A DNA stretch of 64,000 nucleotides from positions 2,923,423 to 2,987,422 of the forward strand of contig NZ_LT630004.1 in NCBI RefSeq assembly GCF_900111815.1. The letters run 5' to 3'. This document shows, in pieces, positions 25,294 to 34,830 of this stretch (the first letter of the stretch is position 1; every line of letters begins with the position of its first letter). This stretch comes from Bacillus massilinigeriensis (GTDB taxonomy: Bacteria > Bacillota > Bacilli > Bacillales > Cytobacillaceae). The notes beneath the pieces are model-generated. The model had not been told where the DNA came from. It saw only the letters and a list, made by a program, of their open reading frames with translations, and searched no databases. Both the position numbers and the translations under genes were made by a program.

Positions 25294-25700
25294 TTTGTTA
25301 CTCTCTTAAAATGCTCTAATTCACCGACAGATCGACTTGCTTCCTCATAATGACAGCTTTCAAATCCTAGTTCCCGGAGAAAAATGGCTGCTGCCTGCTT
25401 GTCCGTTACAAGAAAAACATTCATTAGTCCTTTTTCCTTTGCCGTGCGCAACACGCGCCCTAGTAAAAGAAGGACCTCTTCATGGGAAGTGCCTTTCTGG
25501 ATGACGAGCGAACGGATTAAACCAGCATTCACAGCCGGCTCCATTCCAACACAGGCCTTCAGTTTTCCAGAGCTTGTCTCCAAAAAAAAGTAGCAATCTA
25601 AATCTTCCTCCTGAAATTGGGTTCCCGGCTGCACTTCTGCTAAAAAGGACTTTAGTTTTTCAACGTCTTCCTTTGCAGCTACCCGAACAAGTTCTCCCAT
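25224..25700 (-). CDS. ywlB: GNAT-family N-acetyltransferase, YwlB-like
   Basis: 158-residue acetyltransferase-like protein. The GNAT core is short, with IRSLVIQKGTSHEEVLLLLGRVL in place of the usual pyrophosphate-binding Q/RxxGxG/A motif, and FLRELGFESC at the C-terminal strand. It is positional and probable orthologue of B. subtilis YwlB. The weak acetyl-CoA motif leaves the activity unsure. ATG start at 25700 after AAAGGGTGG. The 3' end of the frame (about the last 20 codons) lies within the DnaA-box cluster, and the tail NNSIIMKISIKNLAISTDLST-like region looks unconserved. Confidence 0.75.
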   Translation of the reverse strand: MGELVRVAAKEDVEKLKSFLAEVQPGTQFQEEDLDCYFFLETSSGKLKACVGMEPAVNAGLIRSLVIQKGTSHEEVLLLLGRVLRTAKEKGLMNVFLVTDKQAAAIFLRELGFESCHYEEASRSVGELEHFKRVTNVDNSIIMKISIKNLAISTDLST

Positions 25701-25767
25701 TCCTTCCACCCTTTCTATTAATCTTATATGCTATATGTATGTGAAAGGGAGATAACTAGAACTAAAA

Positions 25768-25803
25768 GGGAGACATAACCGCATCGTTGCGGTCATGCCT
25801 CCC
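25768..25803 (-). terminator. Terminator of the KGG-repeat gene
   Basis: GGGAG/CTCCC, CAT/ATG and ACCGCA/TGCGGT arms form a long stem around ACGA, followed by TTTTAG on the minus strand. Confidence 0.88.
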
Positions 25804-25849
25804 TGGTGTCTGAATACTTCTGTTATTTGTATCATGTATCGCCTTGTTA

Positions 25850-26296
25850 TTAGTCGTTCTTGCGCTGGCGGGATTCGCCGCCTTTTTCGCCGATCTCTTC
25901 GTAGAATTCGTCGCCATGCTTATCGCGAGTGGCTTCGCCGCCCTTTTTACCGATTTCCTGATAAAATTCTTTATCATGATTTTCGGCTGTTGCTTCGCCG
26001 CCTTTTTGGCCAATCTCTTGATAGAATTCTTTGTCATGGCTTTCAGCTGTTGCTTCGCCGCCTTTTTTACCGATTTCCTGGTAGAATTCTTTGTCATGAT
26101 TTTCAGCTGTTGCTTCGCCGCCTTTTTTACCAATCTCCTGGTAGAATTCTTTGTCATGATTTTCGGCTGTTGCTTCGCCGCCTTTTTTACCGATCTCTTG
26201 GTAGAATTCTTTACCATGGTTATCGCTTGTTGCTTCGCCGCCCTTGCGTCCTCTTTCTTCACGAGTCATTTTTTCGTCATTATTTTTGTTTGCCAT
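25850..26296 (-). CDS. KGG-repeat general stress protein, GsiB-like
   Basis: 148-residue hydrophilic protein made of six full and one partial 20-residue repeats, consensus GKKGGEATAENHDKEFYQEI, after a 15-residue head. This is the stress-induced KGG repeat family typified by B. subtilis GsiB, which resembles plant LEA proteins and probably protects against desiccation or other stress. Repeats are nearly identical at DNA level (60-bp period), so copy number may vary between strains. AAAGGAG precedes the ATG. A sigma-B-like promoter lies upstream. Confidence 0.92.
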   Translation of the reverse strand: MANKNNDEKMTREERGRKGGEATSDNHGKEFYQEIGKKGGEATAENHDKEFYQEIGKKGGEATAENHDKEFYQEIGKKGGEATAESHDKEFYQEIGQKGGEATAENHDKEFYQEIGKKGGEATRDKHGDEFYEEIGEKGGESRQRKND

Positions 26297-26343
26297 TATC
26301 TTTCATCTCCTTTTAGGTTGTTTTTTTTGTTTACACTCCTACA

Positions 26344-26369
26344 TTATCCGCTGTGGACATACTCTAAAC
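26344..26369 (-). promoter_or_regulatory. Possible sigma-B promoter for the KGG-repeat gene
   Basis: On the minus strand GTTTAG (26364-26369) and GGATAA (26344-26349) are separated by 14 bp, compared with the sigma-B consensus GTTTAA-N12-14-GGGTAT. The -10 has two mismatches. GsiB-type genes are classic sigma-B targets. Confidence 0.5.
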
Positions 26370-26463
26370 CACTTGAAACTAAACTGTAACTCTCCTGTTC
26401 TTGCAATGTAATAATTATGGGAATTTAGCTGGGATTTTTGCCACTTTATCCATATTTTTCTAC

Positions 26464-26491
26464 AAAAAAAAGACCACAGACAGCTGCGGTC
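26464..26491 (-). terminator. Terminator of spoIIR
   Basis: GACCGCAG pairs with CTGTGGTC around CTGT, then eight T on the minus strand. It overlaps the stop codon by two bases. Confidence 0.88.
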
Positions 26492-27428
26492 AATTAAATA
26501 GCTTTTTCCAAGCGTCTACAACGAAAAAGCGAACTTCGATTTCTTCCTCTTTTCCTTGAAAAACAGGCTGGCTTTTCTTTACTTTTTTCACTTTAGAAGT
26601 ATCGGCTTCTTGCTCTTTAAGGTTTTTCAATGGAACTTCGCTGTTTTCAGTAGGAGTAGGCTCTTCTATTGCTGTAGGTTGCGCTGCTTCAGGTATCTCC
26701 ACTTGTGCTGCAGGTTCTACTGTTGCTGGTTCCGGTGTTGGTTCTGCCGGTGACTGTTCTGGGCTTGATGGAGCAGAGGCCGGTTGAGACGCTGCTGCAG
26801 CCCTTGCTTCAGTCTCTTTATTCAGGTCAGCCTTTTCCTTCCCTTCCGCTTCTTCCTCTACTATGTTCTCTTCTCCTTCTTTTTTACTTTTTACGTTATC
26901 GCCTTTCTCCTCAAATCCCGGGCTTGTCGCTTCACCGTTTGAAAAATCAAGGAAGCACAGCGGCGGATACAGGACACACCACCAGTTAGCGCCTTCCCCT
27001 TTTCCAAGCGTGATTAAGATTGCCTCATACTCGCCTGCAGGGTAAAGAAATTGTCCATACAGCTTTGTCGGGAATTTTACGCGGCCAAAATCTACATTTA
27101 CTGTCTGATCGCTCTTGTGGGCAGCAACCACTTTCTCCGCGATTGCTTGTATTTCCGGAAGCTTTGACTTTATCACTTTTCGTGCTTCCTTTAGAGAAGT
27201 CAGCTCTCCTACCCACACGGTAATTTGCTCGTTTACTCTGTCTCGAACTTCCCGTTTAATTTTCTGGTCGGCTGCGGTGTCGCTGTCAGCAAGAATCCTC
27301 AGCCTGATCGCCTCATGCGGAATGACGATTTCCTCCTCAGCCCTAGTTGTTTTCGGTGTATATAAGCTTAAAATTGTCGCAGCTGACAATAATATTAGAT
27401 AAAAAATTGCAATATATTTTTTGTTCAT
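26490..27428 (-). CDS. spoIIR: Stage II sporulation protein R with an extra low-complexity linker
   Basis: Forespore signal protein, made under sigma-F, that activates SpoIIGA to process pro-sigma-E. It has an N-terminal signal or membrane segment (YIAIFYLILLSAATILSLY) and the family core IRLRILADSDTAADQKIKREVRDRV through WWCVLYPPLCFLDFS. Unlike the B. subtilis protein (about 224 residues), this one is 312. A roughly 100-residue acidic and Pro/Ala/Glu-rich stretch (about 175-275) sits between the core and the C-terminal EVRFFVVDAWKKLF. ATG taken at 27428. No confident sigma-F promoter was identified. Confidence 0.9.
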   Translation of the reverse strand: MNKKYIAIFYLILLSAATILSLYTPKTTRAEEEIVIPHEAIRLRILADSDTAADQKIKREVRDRVNEQITVWVGELTSLKEARKVIKSKLPEIQAIAEKVVAAHKSDQTVNVDFGRVKFPTKLYGQFLYPAGEYEAILITLGKGEGANWWCVLYPPLCFLDFSNGEATSPGFEEKGDNVKSKKEGEENIVEEEAEGKEKADLNKETEARAAAASQPASAPSSPEQSPAEPTPEPATVEPAAQVEIPEAAQPTAIEEPTPTENSEVPLKNLKEQEADTSKVKKVKKSQPVFQGKEEEIEVRFFVVDAWKKLFN

Positions 27429-27499
27429 CTCATAGCACCATCCCTTCACTATCAACAGTGTGGGCAAAATGCTAGATTCTTAAACTTGTAATTTTAAAA

Positions 27500-28710
27500 A
27501 ATATTGGAGTACTATTTTTGCGGGAATCAACCAATCGCCGGACTAGCGCGCTGGAACCAGGCTTGAGCACCCCGGAAGCTTGCGCTCAAAGCGACTTTTT
27601 TCAGGAAATCAACCAACTTTTTTGAGTTATCAACCAAACTGAGGGGAAAATCAACCAGCTTGGTGCTAGAATCAACCAACTATCGTCAGAAATCAACCAA
27701 TCGCCGGGCTAGCGCGCTGAAACGGGGATCGAGCGCTCCACAAGCTAACGCTCAAAGCGACTTTTTTCAGGAAATCAACCAACTTTTTTGAGTTATCAAC
27801 CAAGATGAGGGCGTAATCAACCAGCTCGGTGCAATAATCAACCAGCTCGGTGCAATAATCAACCAAAGCTGAAGTGTAATCAACCAACTATCGTCAGAAA
27901 TCAACCAATCGCCGGGCTAGCGCGCTGGAACGGGGATCGAGCGCTCCACAAGCTTGCGCTCAAAGCGACTTTTTTCAGGAAATCAACCAACTTTTTTGAG
28001 TTATCAACCAAACTGAGGGCGTAATCAACCAGCTCGGTGCAATAATCAACCAAAGCTGAAGTGTAATCAACCAACTATCGCCAGAAATCAACCAATCGCC
28101 GGGCTAGCGCGCTGAAACGGGGATCGAGCACTCCACAAGCTTGCGCTCAAAGCGACTTTTTTCAGGAAATCAACCAACTATCTTGAGTTATCAACCAAAC
28201 TGAGGGCGTAATCAACCAGCTCGGTGCAATAATCAACCAAAGCTGAAGTGTAATCAACCAACTATCGTCAGAAATCAACCAATCGCCGGGCTAGCGCGCT
28301 GAAACGGGGATCGAGCGCTCCACAAGCTAACGCTCAAAGCGACTTTTTTCAGGAAATCAACCAACTTTTTTGAGTTATCAACCAAACTGAGGGCGTAATC
28401 AACCAGCTCGGTGCAATAATCAACCAAAGCTGAAGTGTAATCAACCAACTATCGTCAGAAATCAACCAATCGCCGGGCTAGCGCGCTGGAACCAGGCTTG
28501 AGCACCCCGGAAGCTAACGCTCAAAGCGACTTTTTTCAGGAAATCAACCAACTTTTTTGAGTTATCAACCAAACTGAGGGCGTAATCAACCAGCTCGGTG
28601 CTTGAATCAACCAAAGTTGAAATGTAATCAACCAACTATCATCAGAAATCAACCAATCGCCGGGCTAGCGCGCTGAAACGGGGATCGAGCGCTCCAATAA
28701 GCAAGCTTTC
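27500..28710 (-). repeat. Intergenic repeat array, ATCAACCA modules every 21 bp, 187-bp unit
   Basis: Seven units span the spoIIR-prmC gap. The landmark GAAATCAACCAAC lies at 27605, 27771, 27979, 28166, 28353 and 28540 (spacings 166, 208, 187, 187, 187). Each unit has five to seven ATCAACCA modules at exactly 21 bp and a spacer with GCCGGGCTAGCGCGCTG and GATCGAGCGCTCCACAAGC. Its reverse complement aligns with the unit of the array at 1-860. ORFs such as LVDY heptads are period artefacts. Confidence 0.92.
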
Positions 28711-28716
28711 CTAAAA

Positions 28717-28745
28717 CAAAAAAAGCCCCCTTGGACAAAGGGACT
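28717..28745 (-). terminator. Terminator of prmC
   Basis: AGTCCCTT pairs with AAGGGGGCT (one wobble), followed by TTTTTTT on the minus strand, adjoining the prmC stop codon. Confidence 0.85.
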
Positions 28746-29607
28746 AAACGCCGATATGCGCGTACACCATGCGATCTTTTCCATTAATATCGTTCAACAC
28801 TTCCACGAAAGCTCCTGGAAAAGCTTCGCGCAGCATGTTTGCGACAGTTTCTCCTTGGCCGAAGCCAACCTCAAGAGCAACGAGCGCTTTTTCCTTGAGC
28901 ACTTGCGGCAGCTGTTCCATAAAGCTCCGATAAATGTCGAGGCCATCTTTGCCGGCAAACAATGCGAGATGCGGTTCATGATCTGTCACGATTTCCGACA
29001 TCCACAGCTTGTCTTCCTCAGGAATATATGGTGGATTTGAAATGACGCAGTCGAATTTTTTCCCGCCTCTCATAAAAGGTTCCAACAAGTCTCCCTGAAT
29101 GAAGTTAACATCTGCTCCAAGTGCCGCAGCATTTTTTTTCGCAACAGCTAGCGCGTCCTGGGAAATGTCTGACGCCGTGACCATCATATCCGGTTTTTCC
29201 AGCTTAAGTGTTACGGAGATCGCTCCGCTTCCTGTTCCAACATCTACTGTCTCGATTCCGTCTGCATCAGGGAAAAGCGAATGCATACGCTGCAAGGCGC
29301 CAAGCACGAGCTCTTCTGTTTCTGGCCGTGGAATTAAGACAGAAGGATTCACTTCAAAGGTTCTTCCATAAAAATCTTCCACACCTGTGATGTATTGGAC
29401 GGGAACCCCGTCGCCATGCTGTTTGACTGCTTTTTGGAAGGCTGCCCATACGCCGTGGTCGAGCTCCTCGCGAATATCGGCAAGAAGGTGCGCGCGATCC
29501 ATCCGGGCAATATGCTGCAGCAGAATTTCCCCCGCATTGTCATCTCTCTGCTTCTGCTCTAAAAAAGAAGAAGCCCAGTTCAGGGCTTCATATATTTTTT
29601 TACTCAT
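28744..29607 (-). CDS. prmC: Peptide chain release factor N5-glutamine methyltransferase
   Basis: Methylates the glutamine of the GGQ motif in release factors. The N-terminal helical domain (about 1-85) precedes a Rossmann methyltransferase domain with the SAM motif [15 protein letters not shown] and the catalytic [14 protein letters not shown] at 29607, overlapping the end of prfA by 8 bp; the longer frame to 29694 lies inside prfA and has no site. It is encoded together with its substrate PrfA, the usual arrangement. Confidence 0.96.
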   Translation of the reverse strand: MSKKIYEALNWASSFLEQKQRDDNAGEILLQHIARMDRAHLLADIREELDHGVWAAFQKAVKQHGDGVPVQYITGVEDFYGRTFEVNPSVLIPRPETEELVLGALQRMHSLFPDADGIETVDVGTGSGAISVTLKLEKPDMMVTASDISQDALAVAKKNAAALGADVNFIQGDLLEPFMRGGKKFDCVISNPPYIPEEDKLWMSEIVTDHEPHLALFAGKDGLDIYRSFMEQLPQVLKEKALVALEVGFGQGETVANMLREAFPGAFVEVLNDINGKDRMVYAHIGV

Positions 29608-30679
29608 TGCTTGCGCTCTCCAAACGGCTAGACTGGTCTTCGAAAATAAGGGCATCGATGATTTCATCCATTTTCCCTTGAAGTATTTGGTCAAGCTTCT
29701 GGATAGTCAAGCCAATGCGATGGTCCGTCACGCGGTTCTGCGGGAAGTTATACGTGCGAATTCGCTCAGAGCGATCCCCTGTGCCGACAGCCGATTTCCG
29801 AACTTGGTCATACTCAGCCTGCGCTTCCTGCTGATACTTATCATACACGCGGGCGCGGAGAACCTTCATCGCCTTGTCCTTGTTTTTATGCTGCGATTTC
29901 TCGTCCTGGCAAGAAACAACGATGCCAGTCGGAAGATGCGTCAGCCGGACGGCAGACATGGTTGTGTTAACACTCTGGCCGCCAGCGCCGCTGGAAGCGA
30001 ACGCATCGAAGCGAATGTCCTTATCATGGATTTCCACTTCCACTTCCTCCGCTTCCGGAAGACACGCAACTGTGGCTGTTGAAGTATGAATCCTTCCGCC
30101 TGACTCTGTTTCCGGAACGCGCTGCACCCGGTGTGCGCCATTCTCAAACTTCAGCTTCGAGTAAGCGCCGTTTCCATTTACAATAAAAATAATTTCCTTG
30201 TAGCCGCCAACCCCAGTTGTGTTCGCTTCAATCACTTCCACTTTCCAGCCTTGCGATTCGGCAAAGCGGCTGTACATCCGGAATAGATCGCCAGCAAACA
30301 GAGCAGCTTCATCTCCGCCAGCAGCTCCGCGAATCTCCATAATAACGTTTTTATCATCGTTCGGGTCTTTCGGTACAAGAAGAATTTTCAAGCGGCTTTC
30401 ATACTCTTCAATGCGAGACGCAAGCTCAGCCATCTCTTCCTTCACCATTTCCTTCATTTCAGCGTCAAGCTTTTCATCAAGCATCGCACGCGCATCCGCG
30501 TACTGCTCCTTTGCTTCCTTGTATTCACGATAAACCTGCACCGTTTCCTGGATATCAGACTGCTCCTTGGAAAACTCGCGCAATTTGTTGGGATTATTAA
30601 CAATCTCAGGGTCGCTCAAAAGCTCATTCAGCCTCTCATAGCGATCCTCAACAGCTTGAAGACGATCAAACACAGGCAT
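29600..30679 (-). CDS. prfA: Peptide chain release factor 1
   Basis: Recognises UAA and UAG and triggers peptide release. The catalytic GGQ is in [17 protein letters not shown]. The codon-recognition PxT-type motif region lies in domain 2, and the N-terminal coiled-coil domain is intact. The length of 359 is typical (B. subtilis 356). It heads the prfA-prmC operon. Upstream 30680-30950 is A+T-rich and unremarkable, followed by a repeat array. Confidence 0.97.
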   Translation of the reverse strand: MPVFDRLQAVEDRYERLNELLSDPEIVNNPNKLREFSKEQSDIQETVQVYREYKEAKEQYADARAMLDEKLDAEMKEMVKEEMAELASRIEEYESRLKILLVPKDPNDDKNVIMEIRGAAGGDEAALFAGDLFRMYSRFAESQGWKVEVIEANTTGVGGYKEIIFIVNGNGAYSKLKFENGAHRVQRVPETESGGRIHTSTATVACLPEAEEVEVEIHDKDIRFDAFASSGAGGQSVNTTMSAVRLTHLPTGIVVSCQDEKSQHKNKDKAMKVLRARVYDKYQQEAQAEYDQVRKSAVGTGDRSERIRTYNFPQNRVTDHRIGLTIQKLDQILQGKMDEIIDALIFEDQSSRLESASNE

Positions 30680-30949
30680 TCACCTCATCTATAATAAATA
30701 ATACGTTCATTCCATTCTTGTCCATAACATTCTAATTATAGTATAGCAGGGATAGCAGCGTCAAAACCAATTCTTGAGCGTAAGATGCTTAGAAGCGATA
30801 GGAGATTGGTGTCAGGTGGTTATTTAAGATTAAATATAGTAATTTAAGTGCTTAATTTTTGTGTTTTTGCTTTAACCAATGATAAAAATGCTAGTTTTGG
30901 TGTGGAAACTAGAGATTTTACAATTTACAGAGAGAAATGAAGGAAAATG

Positions 30950-31440
30950 AAGCATGTGTAACCGATTACACACAAGCTGAGACGCTAGTTACTTTTTGCT
31001 ATCTACGGTAATGCTCGATTTATCTCCGGTAAACTCCATTTTATCTACGGTAATCCTTCTTTTATCTACGGTAAATGGGGATTTGTCTACAGTAGCTAGG
31101 AGCTTGATTGTAATTATCCCTTTTAATGTAAAAATAAAAACCTCTGGGTTTTTAAAATAGCATCAATCCTTACCTGCATTGTCATTGACCAACTCACTTG
31201 AGTGAAACATGACTTTTTTTCAATAAAATGCTGCTGTTTTTCAGTTAAAACGACAAGTTTTAGATTTGGAGGAATAAAAGTAATTGTGTAACCGATTACA
31301 CACAAGCTGAGACGCTAGTTACTTTTTGCTATCTACGGTAACGCTCAATTTATCTCCGGTAAACTCCATTTTATCTACGGTAATCCTTCTTTTATCTACG
31401 GTAAATGGGGATTTATCTACAGTAGCTAGGAGGTTGATTG
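30950..31440 (-). repeat. Intergenic repeat, ATCTACGGTAA modules every 21 bp, 330-bp unit
   Basis: Two copies of a unit, 330 bp apart (ACCGATTACACAC at 30961 and 31291), each carry five modules (ATCTACGGTAA, ATCTCCGGTAAA, GTCTACAGTAG) at exactly 21 bp. The reverse complement of the module (TTACCGTAGAT) is the module of the 13140-14140 array. The flank TGTGTAACCGATTACAC corresponds to GGAATCGGTTACAT there. It fills most of the 883-bp gap between prfA and the YhcN-like gene. Confidence 0.88.
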
Positions 31441-31527
31441 CAATTTTTGCTTATAGTGTAAACCAGCTCCTCGCCTTCATTTGCATTCCTATTTTTAACA
31501 ATAACTGTCATCCCACGCGTTCCCGAG

Positions 31528-31563
31528 CAAAAACAACAAGCATGCCCGCGGGGACATGCTTGT
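31528..31563 (-). terminator. Terminator of the YhcN-like lipoprotein gene
   Basis: ACAAGCATG pairs with CATGCTTGT around a G+C-rich 10-nt loop, then TGTTTTTG on the minus strand. Confidence 0.82.
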
Positions 31564-32015
31564 CATTTGCCGTTTTCCATATTCACATCGATATTGTAGC
31601 GAGGCAGCGCGTTGGTCAGCTTCTGTTTGATTTTAGCAGCTTGCTTTTCTTTTTCACCGGAAGATAGGTTCTTGCTGCTGAGCACGGAGACGTTCATTGT
31701 ACCGCCATCAATCCAAACTTCATCTGCCTTAAAGCCTTTAACGCTAGCTACCGTTTCGCGGGCTTTTGCCACATCGTCTGAAAAGTTGTGGCGATTTCCG
31801 CCGATATCCGGAAAGTTGGGGTTCTGGTCGCTCATCGTACGGTCCATCCCATCGCTTGCGTTTATATCATGGCCGCCGCCAACATTGCCATCATCCCGCG
31901 TGGAAATAGCCTTGCCTTGCTTGTCCTCATCCTTGTATCCTGATTGGCTATTATCAAACATCCCGCAGCCTGCAAGCAATGCTAATGCCAGAAGCACCGC
32001 CAGCATTCGATTCAT
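31563..32015 (-). CDS. YhcN/YlaJ-family sporulation lipoprotein
   Basis: 150-residue lipoprotein. The signal peptide has a lipobox (LLALALLAGC, Cys at about 15). A D/N/G-rich spacer follows, then the YhcN/YlaJ fold region (ARETVASVKGFKADEVWIDGGTMNVSV). Members are found in the spore inner membrane and coat fractions and affect germination or outgrowth. ATG at 32015 with GGAGGTGATG upstream; the longer frame to 32123 lacks support. It lies between tdk and the repeat array. Confidence 0.85.
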   Translation of the reverse strand: MNRMLAVLLALALLAGCGMFDNSQSGYKDEDKQGKAISTRDDGNVGGGHDINASDGMDRTMSDQNPNFPDIGGNRHNFSDDVAKARETVASVKGFKADEVWIDGGTMNVSVLSSKNLSSGEKEKQAAKIKQKLTNALPRYNIDVNMENGK

Positions 32016-32126
32016 AAAGCCATCACCTCCGCTGTTAGCGTGCCCCCAAATCCTCCCCCCTATGCCAAAACAAATGCCAAAGCAAAAAACAAAAACCAGC
32101 CCCAATGGGACTGGCATCTGCATTGC

Positions 32127-32744
32127 TTAATTTATCTCGGTATTTTGGGCGGACCTCACCATATTGGGAGATTTCGGCACTTCGTGGTGGTGCCTGCACC
32201 TTGGTTCATATGCTTCAGAGGCTCCGACGAGGATGACCGGGTCATGGTAGGAAGCAGGCTTGCCATCGATGAGGCGCTGGGTCCTGCTTGCTGGCGATCC
32301 GCAGACGGCACAAACGGCCTGCAGCTTTGTCACATGCTCAGCAATTGCCATTAGCGCGGGCATCTTGCCAAAAGGCTCGCCGCGGAAGTCTTGATCGAGC
32401 CCTGCAAGGATTACTCTATGTCCGCTATTGGCCAAGTGCTGAGCTACCCCAACGATTTCCTCATCAAAAAATTGCACTTCATCGATTGCGATGACATCAA
32501 CATCGCCGCTTATATGCTGGAAAATATCAGCGGAACGGGCTACCGGTCTCGCAATTATCGAGGTTCCGTTGTGGGATACGACAGCCTCCTCGCTGTAGCG
32601 ATTATCGATTATCGGCTTGAATACGGCAATCTTCTGCTTCGCAAACTGCGTTCTTCGGACACGCCGGATCAATTCCTCCGACTTGCCGGAAAACATGCTG
32701 CCGCAAATCAACTCGATCCAGCCGCCATGGTTCTTCTCATACAT
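32127..32744 (-). CDS. tdk: Thymidine kinase
   Basis: Phosphorylates thymidine (type II TK). P-loop [26 protein letters not shown] (Walker B and catalytic Glu region), lasso region YEPRCRHH, and zinc cysteines CAVCG plus the C-terminal C. The ATG at 32744 follows GGAG; the frame upstream to 32861 runs through the rpmE terminator and is rejected. 205 residues. Position after rpmE matches B. subtilis. Confidence 0.95.
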   Translation of the reverse strand: MYEKNHGGWIELICGSMFSGKSEELIRRVRRTQFAKQKIAVFKPIIDNRYSEEAVVSHNGTSIIARPVARSADIFQHISGDVDVIAIDEVQFFDEEIVGVAQHLANSGHRVILAGLDQDFRGEPFGKMPALMAIAEHVTKLQAVCAVCGSPASRTQRLIDGKPASYHDPVILVGASEAYEPRCRHHHEVPKSPNMVRSAQNTEIN

Positions 32745-32861
32745 GTAACAAGCTACTCCTTCCTGCCGGCCATGCCCGCCACTCGCTCGGCATGGTCCCC
32801 ATCTATATAGAATTAGCCGACATTCCTCAAAAAGCTGCCGGAATAAAGACATTCTTTCCAA

Positions 32862-32899
32862 TAAAAAACAGGCAAGGTATGAAGCTTCTTGCCTGTTTT
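32862..32899 (-). terminator. Terminator of rpmE
   Basis: ACAGGCAAG pairs with CTTGCCTGT around an 11-nt loop, followed by TTTTTATTGG on the minus strand. Confidence 0.9.
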
Positions 32900-32909
32900 A
32901 TGAACGTTC

Positions 32910-33125
32910 TTATTGTTGTTGCTCGGATTTGATGCCGTATTTCTTGTTGAAACGGTCAACACGTCCGCCTGCTTCAGCAAACTTCTGACGGCCTGTGTAG
33001 AATGGATGGCATTCTGAACAAGTTTCAACACGAAGCTCTTTTCTAACGGAACCTGTTTCGAAAGTGTTGCCGCAAGCGCAAGACACCGTGATTGTTTTGT
33101 AGTCTGGATGAATTCCTTGTTTCAT
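32910..33125 (-). CDS. rpmE: 50S ribosomal protein L31, zinc-binding type
   Basis: 71-residue ribosomal protein. The cysteines of CACGN and [12 protein letters not shown] form the zinc site, marking it as the C+ (type A) paralogue rather than the zinc-independent YtiA-like form used in zinc starvation. AAAGGAG precedes the ATG. Lies between rho and tdk. Confidence 0.97.
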   Translation of the reverse strand: MKQGIHPDYKTITVSCACGNTFETGSVRKELRVETCSECHPFYTGRQKFAEAGGRVDRFNKKYGIKSEQQQ

Positions 33126-33268
33126 TCCTAATACATCTCCTTTTGCCCTGAATCTCGCGAAACAGAGTTATATTTATACGGAGTTTTCCGTAGTGGTTCA
33201 AGCACACTGGTATCATTATATCAAGTACTAAATCTTTTTTCAAGAAGTTTCATTTTCCATTTTTTTGA

Positions 33269-34543
33269 TCAAATACCACGGCGGTTTCCTGACTTCATCT
33301 CGTCGCTTAGCACCGCAAAAAACTCTTCATTCGACTTTGTCTGCTTCAGCTTGCGAAGGAATTTTTCGGCAAAATCAGGAGCATCGCTCATTGCCTTACG
33401 GATAGCCCACAGCTTATCTAAATGCTCTTTCGGAATGAGGAGTTCTTCCTTCCTCGTTCCTGAACGGCGAATATCGATTGCCGGGAAGATGCGCCGTTCC
33501 GCAAGCGTACGGTCAAGGTGCAGCTCCATATTGCCAGTTCCCTTGAATTCCTCGTAAATTACGTCATCCATGCGGGAGCCCGTATCGACAAGCGCCGTAG
33601 CGAGAATAGTTAAGCTGCCGCCCTCTTCAATATTCCTTGCTGCACCGAAGAAACGCTTCGGCCGGTGGAATGCTGCTGGGTCGATACCGCCGGATAGCGT
33701 ACGGCCGCTAGGCGGGATGACAAGGTTATATGCCCTGGCAAGACGCGTAATGCTGTCCATTAGGATAATCACATCGCGCTTATGCTCAACAAGGCGCATG
33801 GCGCGCTCTAGCACAAGCTCAGCAACTTTTATATGGTTCTCCGGCACTTCGTCAAAAGTCGAGCTGACAACATCGCCTGCTACTGATCTTTCAATATCGG
33901 TTACTTCTTCCGGACGTTCGTCAATCAAAAGAACGATTAATTCCGCTTCCGGATGATTTGTCGTAATACTATTCGCAATTTCTTTCAGCAGCATCGTTTT
34001 CCCTGCTTTTGGCGGCGCGACAATCAGTCCGCGCTGGCCAAAGCCCACAGGCGCAAGGACGTCCATAATTCTTGTAGACAAGTGCTTTGGCGTCGTTTCC
34101 AGCTTCATTTGCCTGTTTGGATACAGTGCCGTCAGCCCAGGGAAGTGGACACGCTCCTTCGCCGTTTCCGGATCGTCGCCGTTAACCGCCTCCACTTGCA
34201 GCAAGCCAAAATAGCGCTCGTTTTCTTTTGGCGGGCGGACTTTCCCTGAAACCTTGTCCCCGTTTCTCAAATCAAAACGGCGGATTTGCGATGCCGAGAT
34301 GTAGATATCCTCGGAGCTTGGCGAGTAATTAATCGGACGGAGAAATCCAAATCCCTCCGACTGGATAATTTCCAGAACGCCTTCCATGAAGAAGTAGCCC
34401 TGTTGCTCAGCCCTTGCCTTCAGGATGGCAAAAATCAGCTCTTTTTTTGTCAGCTTGCTGTAATAGGACACTTTGTATTCACGAGCCAATTCATAAAGCT
34501 CTTTTAACTTCATATTTTCCAAACTTGAAATATTCACTTCCAA
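33269..34543 (-). CDS. rho: Transcription termination factor Rho
   Basis: Hexameric RNA helicase for factor-dependent termination. N-terminal helical domain ([20 protein letters not shown]), RNA-binding OB fold ([21 protein letters not shown]), Walker [13 protein letters not shown]-loop and R-loop region [17 protein letters not shown]. The start is placed at the TTG at 34543 ([14 protein letters not shown]), which aligns with B. subtilis Rho ([15 protein letters not shown]) and has GGTGA upstream; the frame to 34594 is an unlikely extension. 424 residues. A perfect 21-bp inverted repeat lies upstream. Confidence 0.96.
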   Translation of the reverse strand: MEVNISSLENMKLKELYELAREYKVSYYSKLTKKELIFAILKARAEQQGYFFMEGVLEIIQSEGFGFLRPINYSPSSEDIYISASQIRRFDLRNGDKVSGKVRPPKENERYFGLLQVEAVNGDDPETAKERVHFPGLTALYPNRQMKLETTPKHLSTRIMDVLAPVGFGQRGLIVAPPKAGKTMLLKEIANSITTNHPEAELIVLLIDERPEEVTDIERSVAGDVVSSTFDEVPENHIKVAELVLERAMRLVEHKRDVIILMDSITRLARAYNLVIPPSGRTLSGGIDPAAFHRPKRFFGAARNIEEGGSLTILATALVDTGSRMDDVIYEEFKGTGNMELHLDRTLAERRIFPAIDIRRSGTRKEELLIPKEHLDKLWAIRKAMSDAPDFAEKFLRKLKQTKSNEEFFAVLSDEMKSGNRRGI

Positions 34544-34754
34544 AATTGTCACCACACTAAATATATTAAGTTGCCAGTTCGCTCCATATACCATGCTTTT
34601 TCATCATGATTTTTGTCGTGTTAGGATGGAAAAGTAGAATGGAGTTCATTGAAGAATGATAGAAGGATGTAATGAAAGAATATTCGAAGACATTATTCAT
34701 TAAAACACTATTATTTTAACCTTAACTTGTAAAAATAATCAAGCAGTTTTATTT

Positions 34755-34808
34755 CCCTTATTTGTTGCGCTCCTTTCGCCTTCACGGAAGGAGCGCAACA
34801 AATAAGGG
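34755..34808. other. Perfect 21-bp inverted repeat between glpX and rho
   Basis: CCCTTATTTGTTGCGCTCCTT and its exact complement flank a 12-nt loop, 22 bp after the glpX stop. Read rightwards (plus) it is followed by TTTTCTTTTT, so it resembles a terminator for antisense transcription. Read in the rho direction the T-tract is lacking (AAATAAAAC). It may end glpX transcripts weakly or act in the rho leader. Confidence 0.7.
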
Positions 34809-34830
34809 TTTTCTTTTTCCCGAAAAAAAT

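Noticed and set aside
25762..26389. Plus-strand ORFs of 173-181 residues and a minus-strand 166-residue ORF
   Set aside because: Shadows of the KGG-repeat gene in other frames, kept open by the 60-bp repeat.
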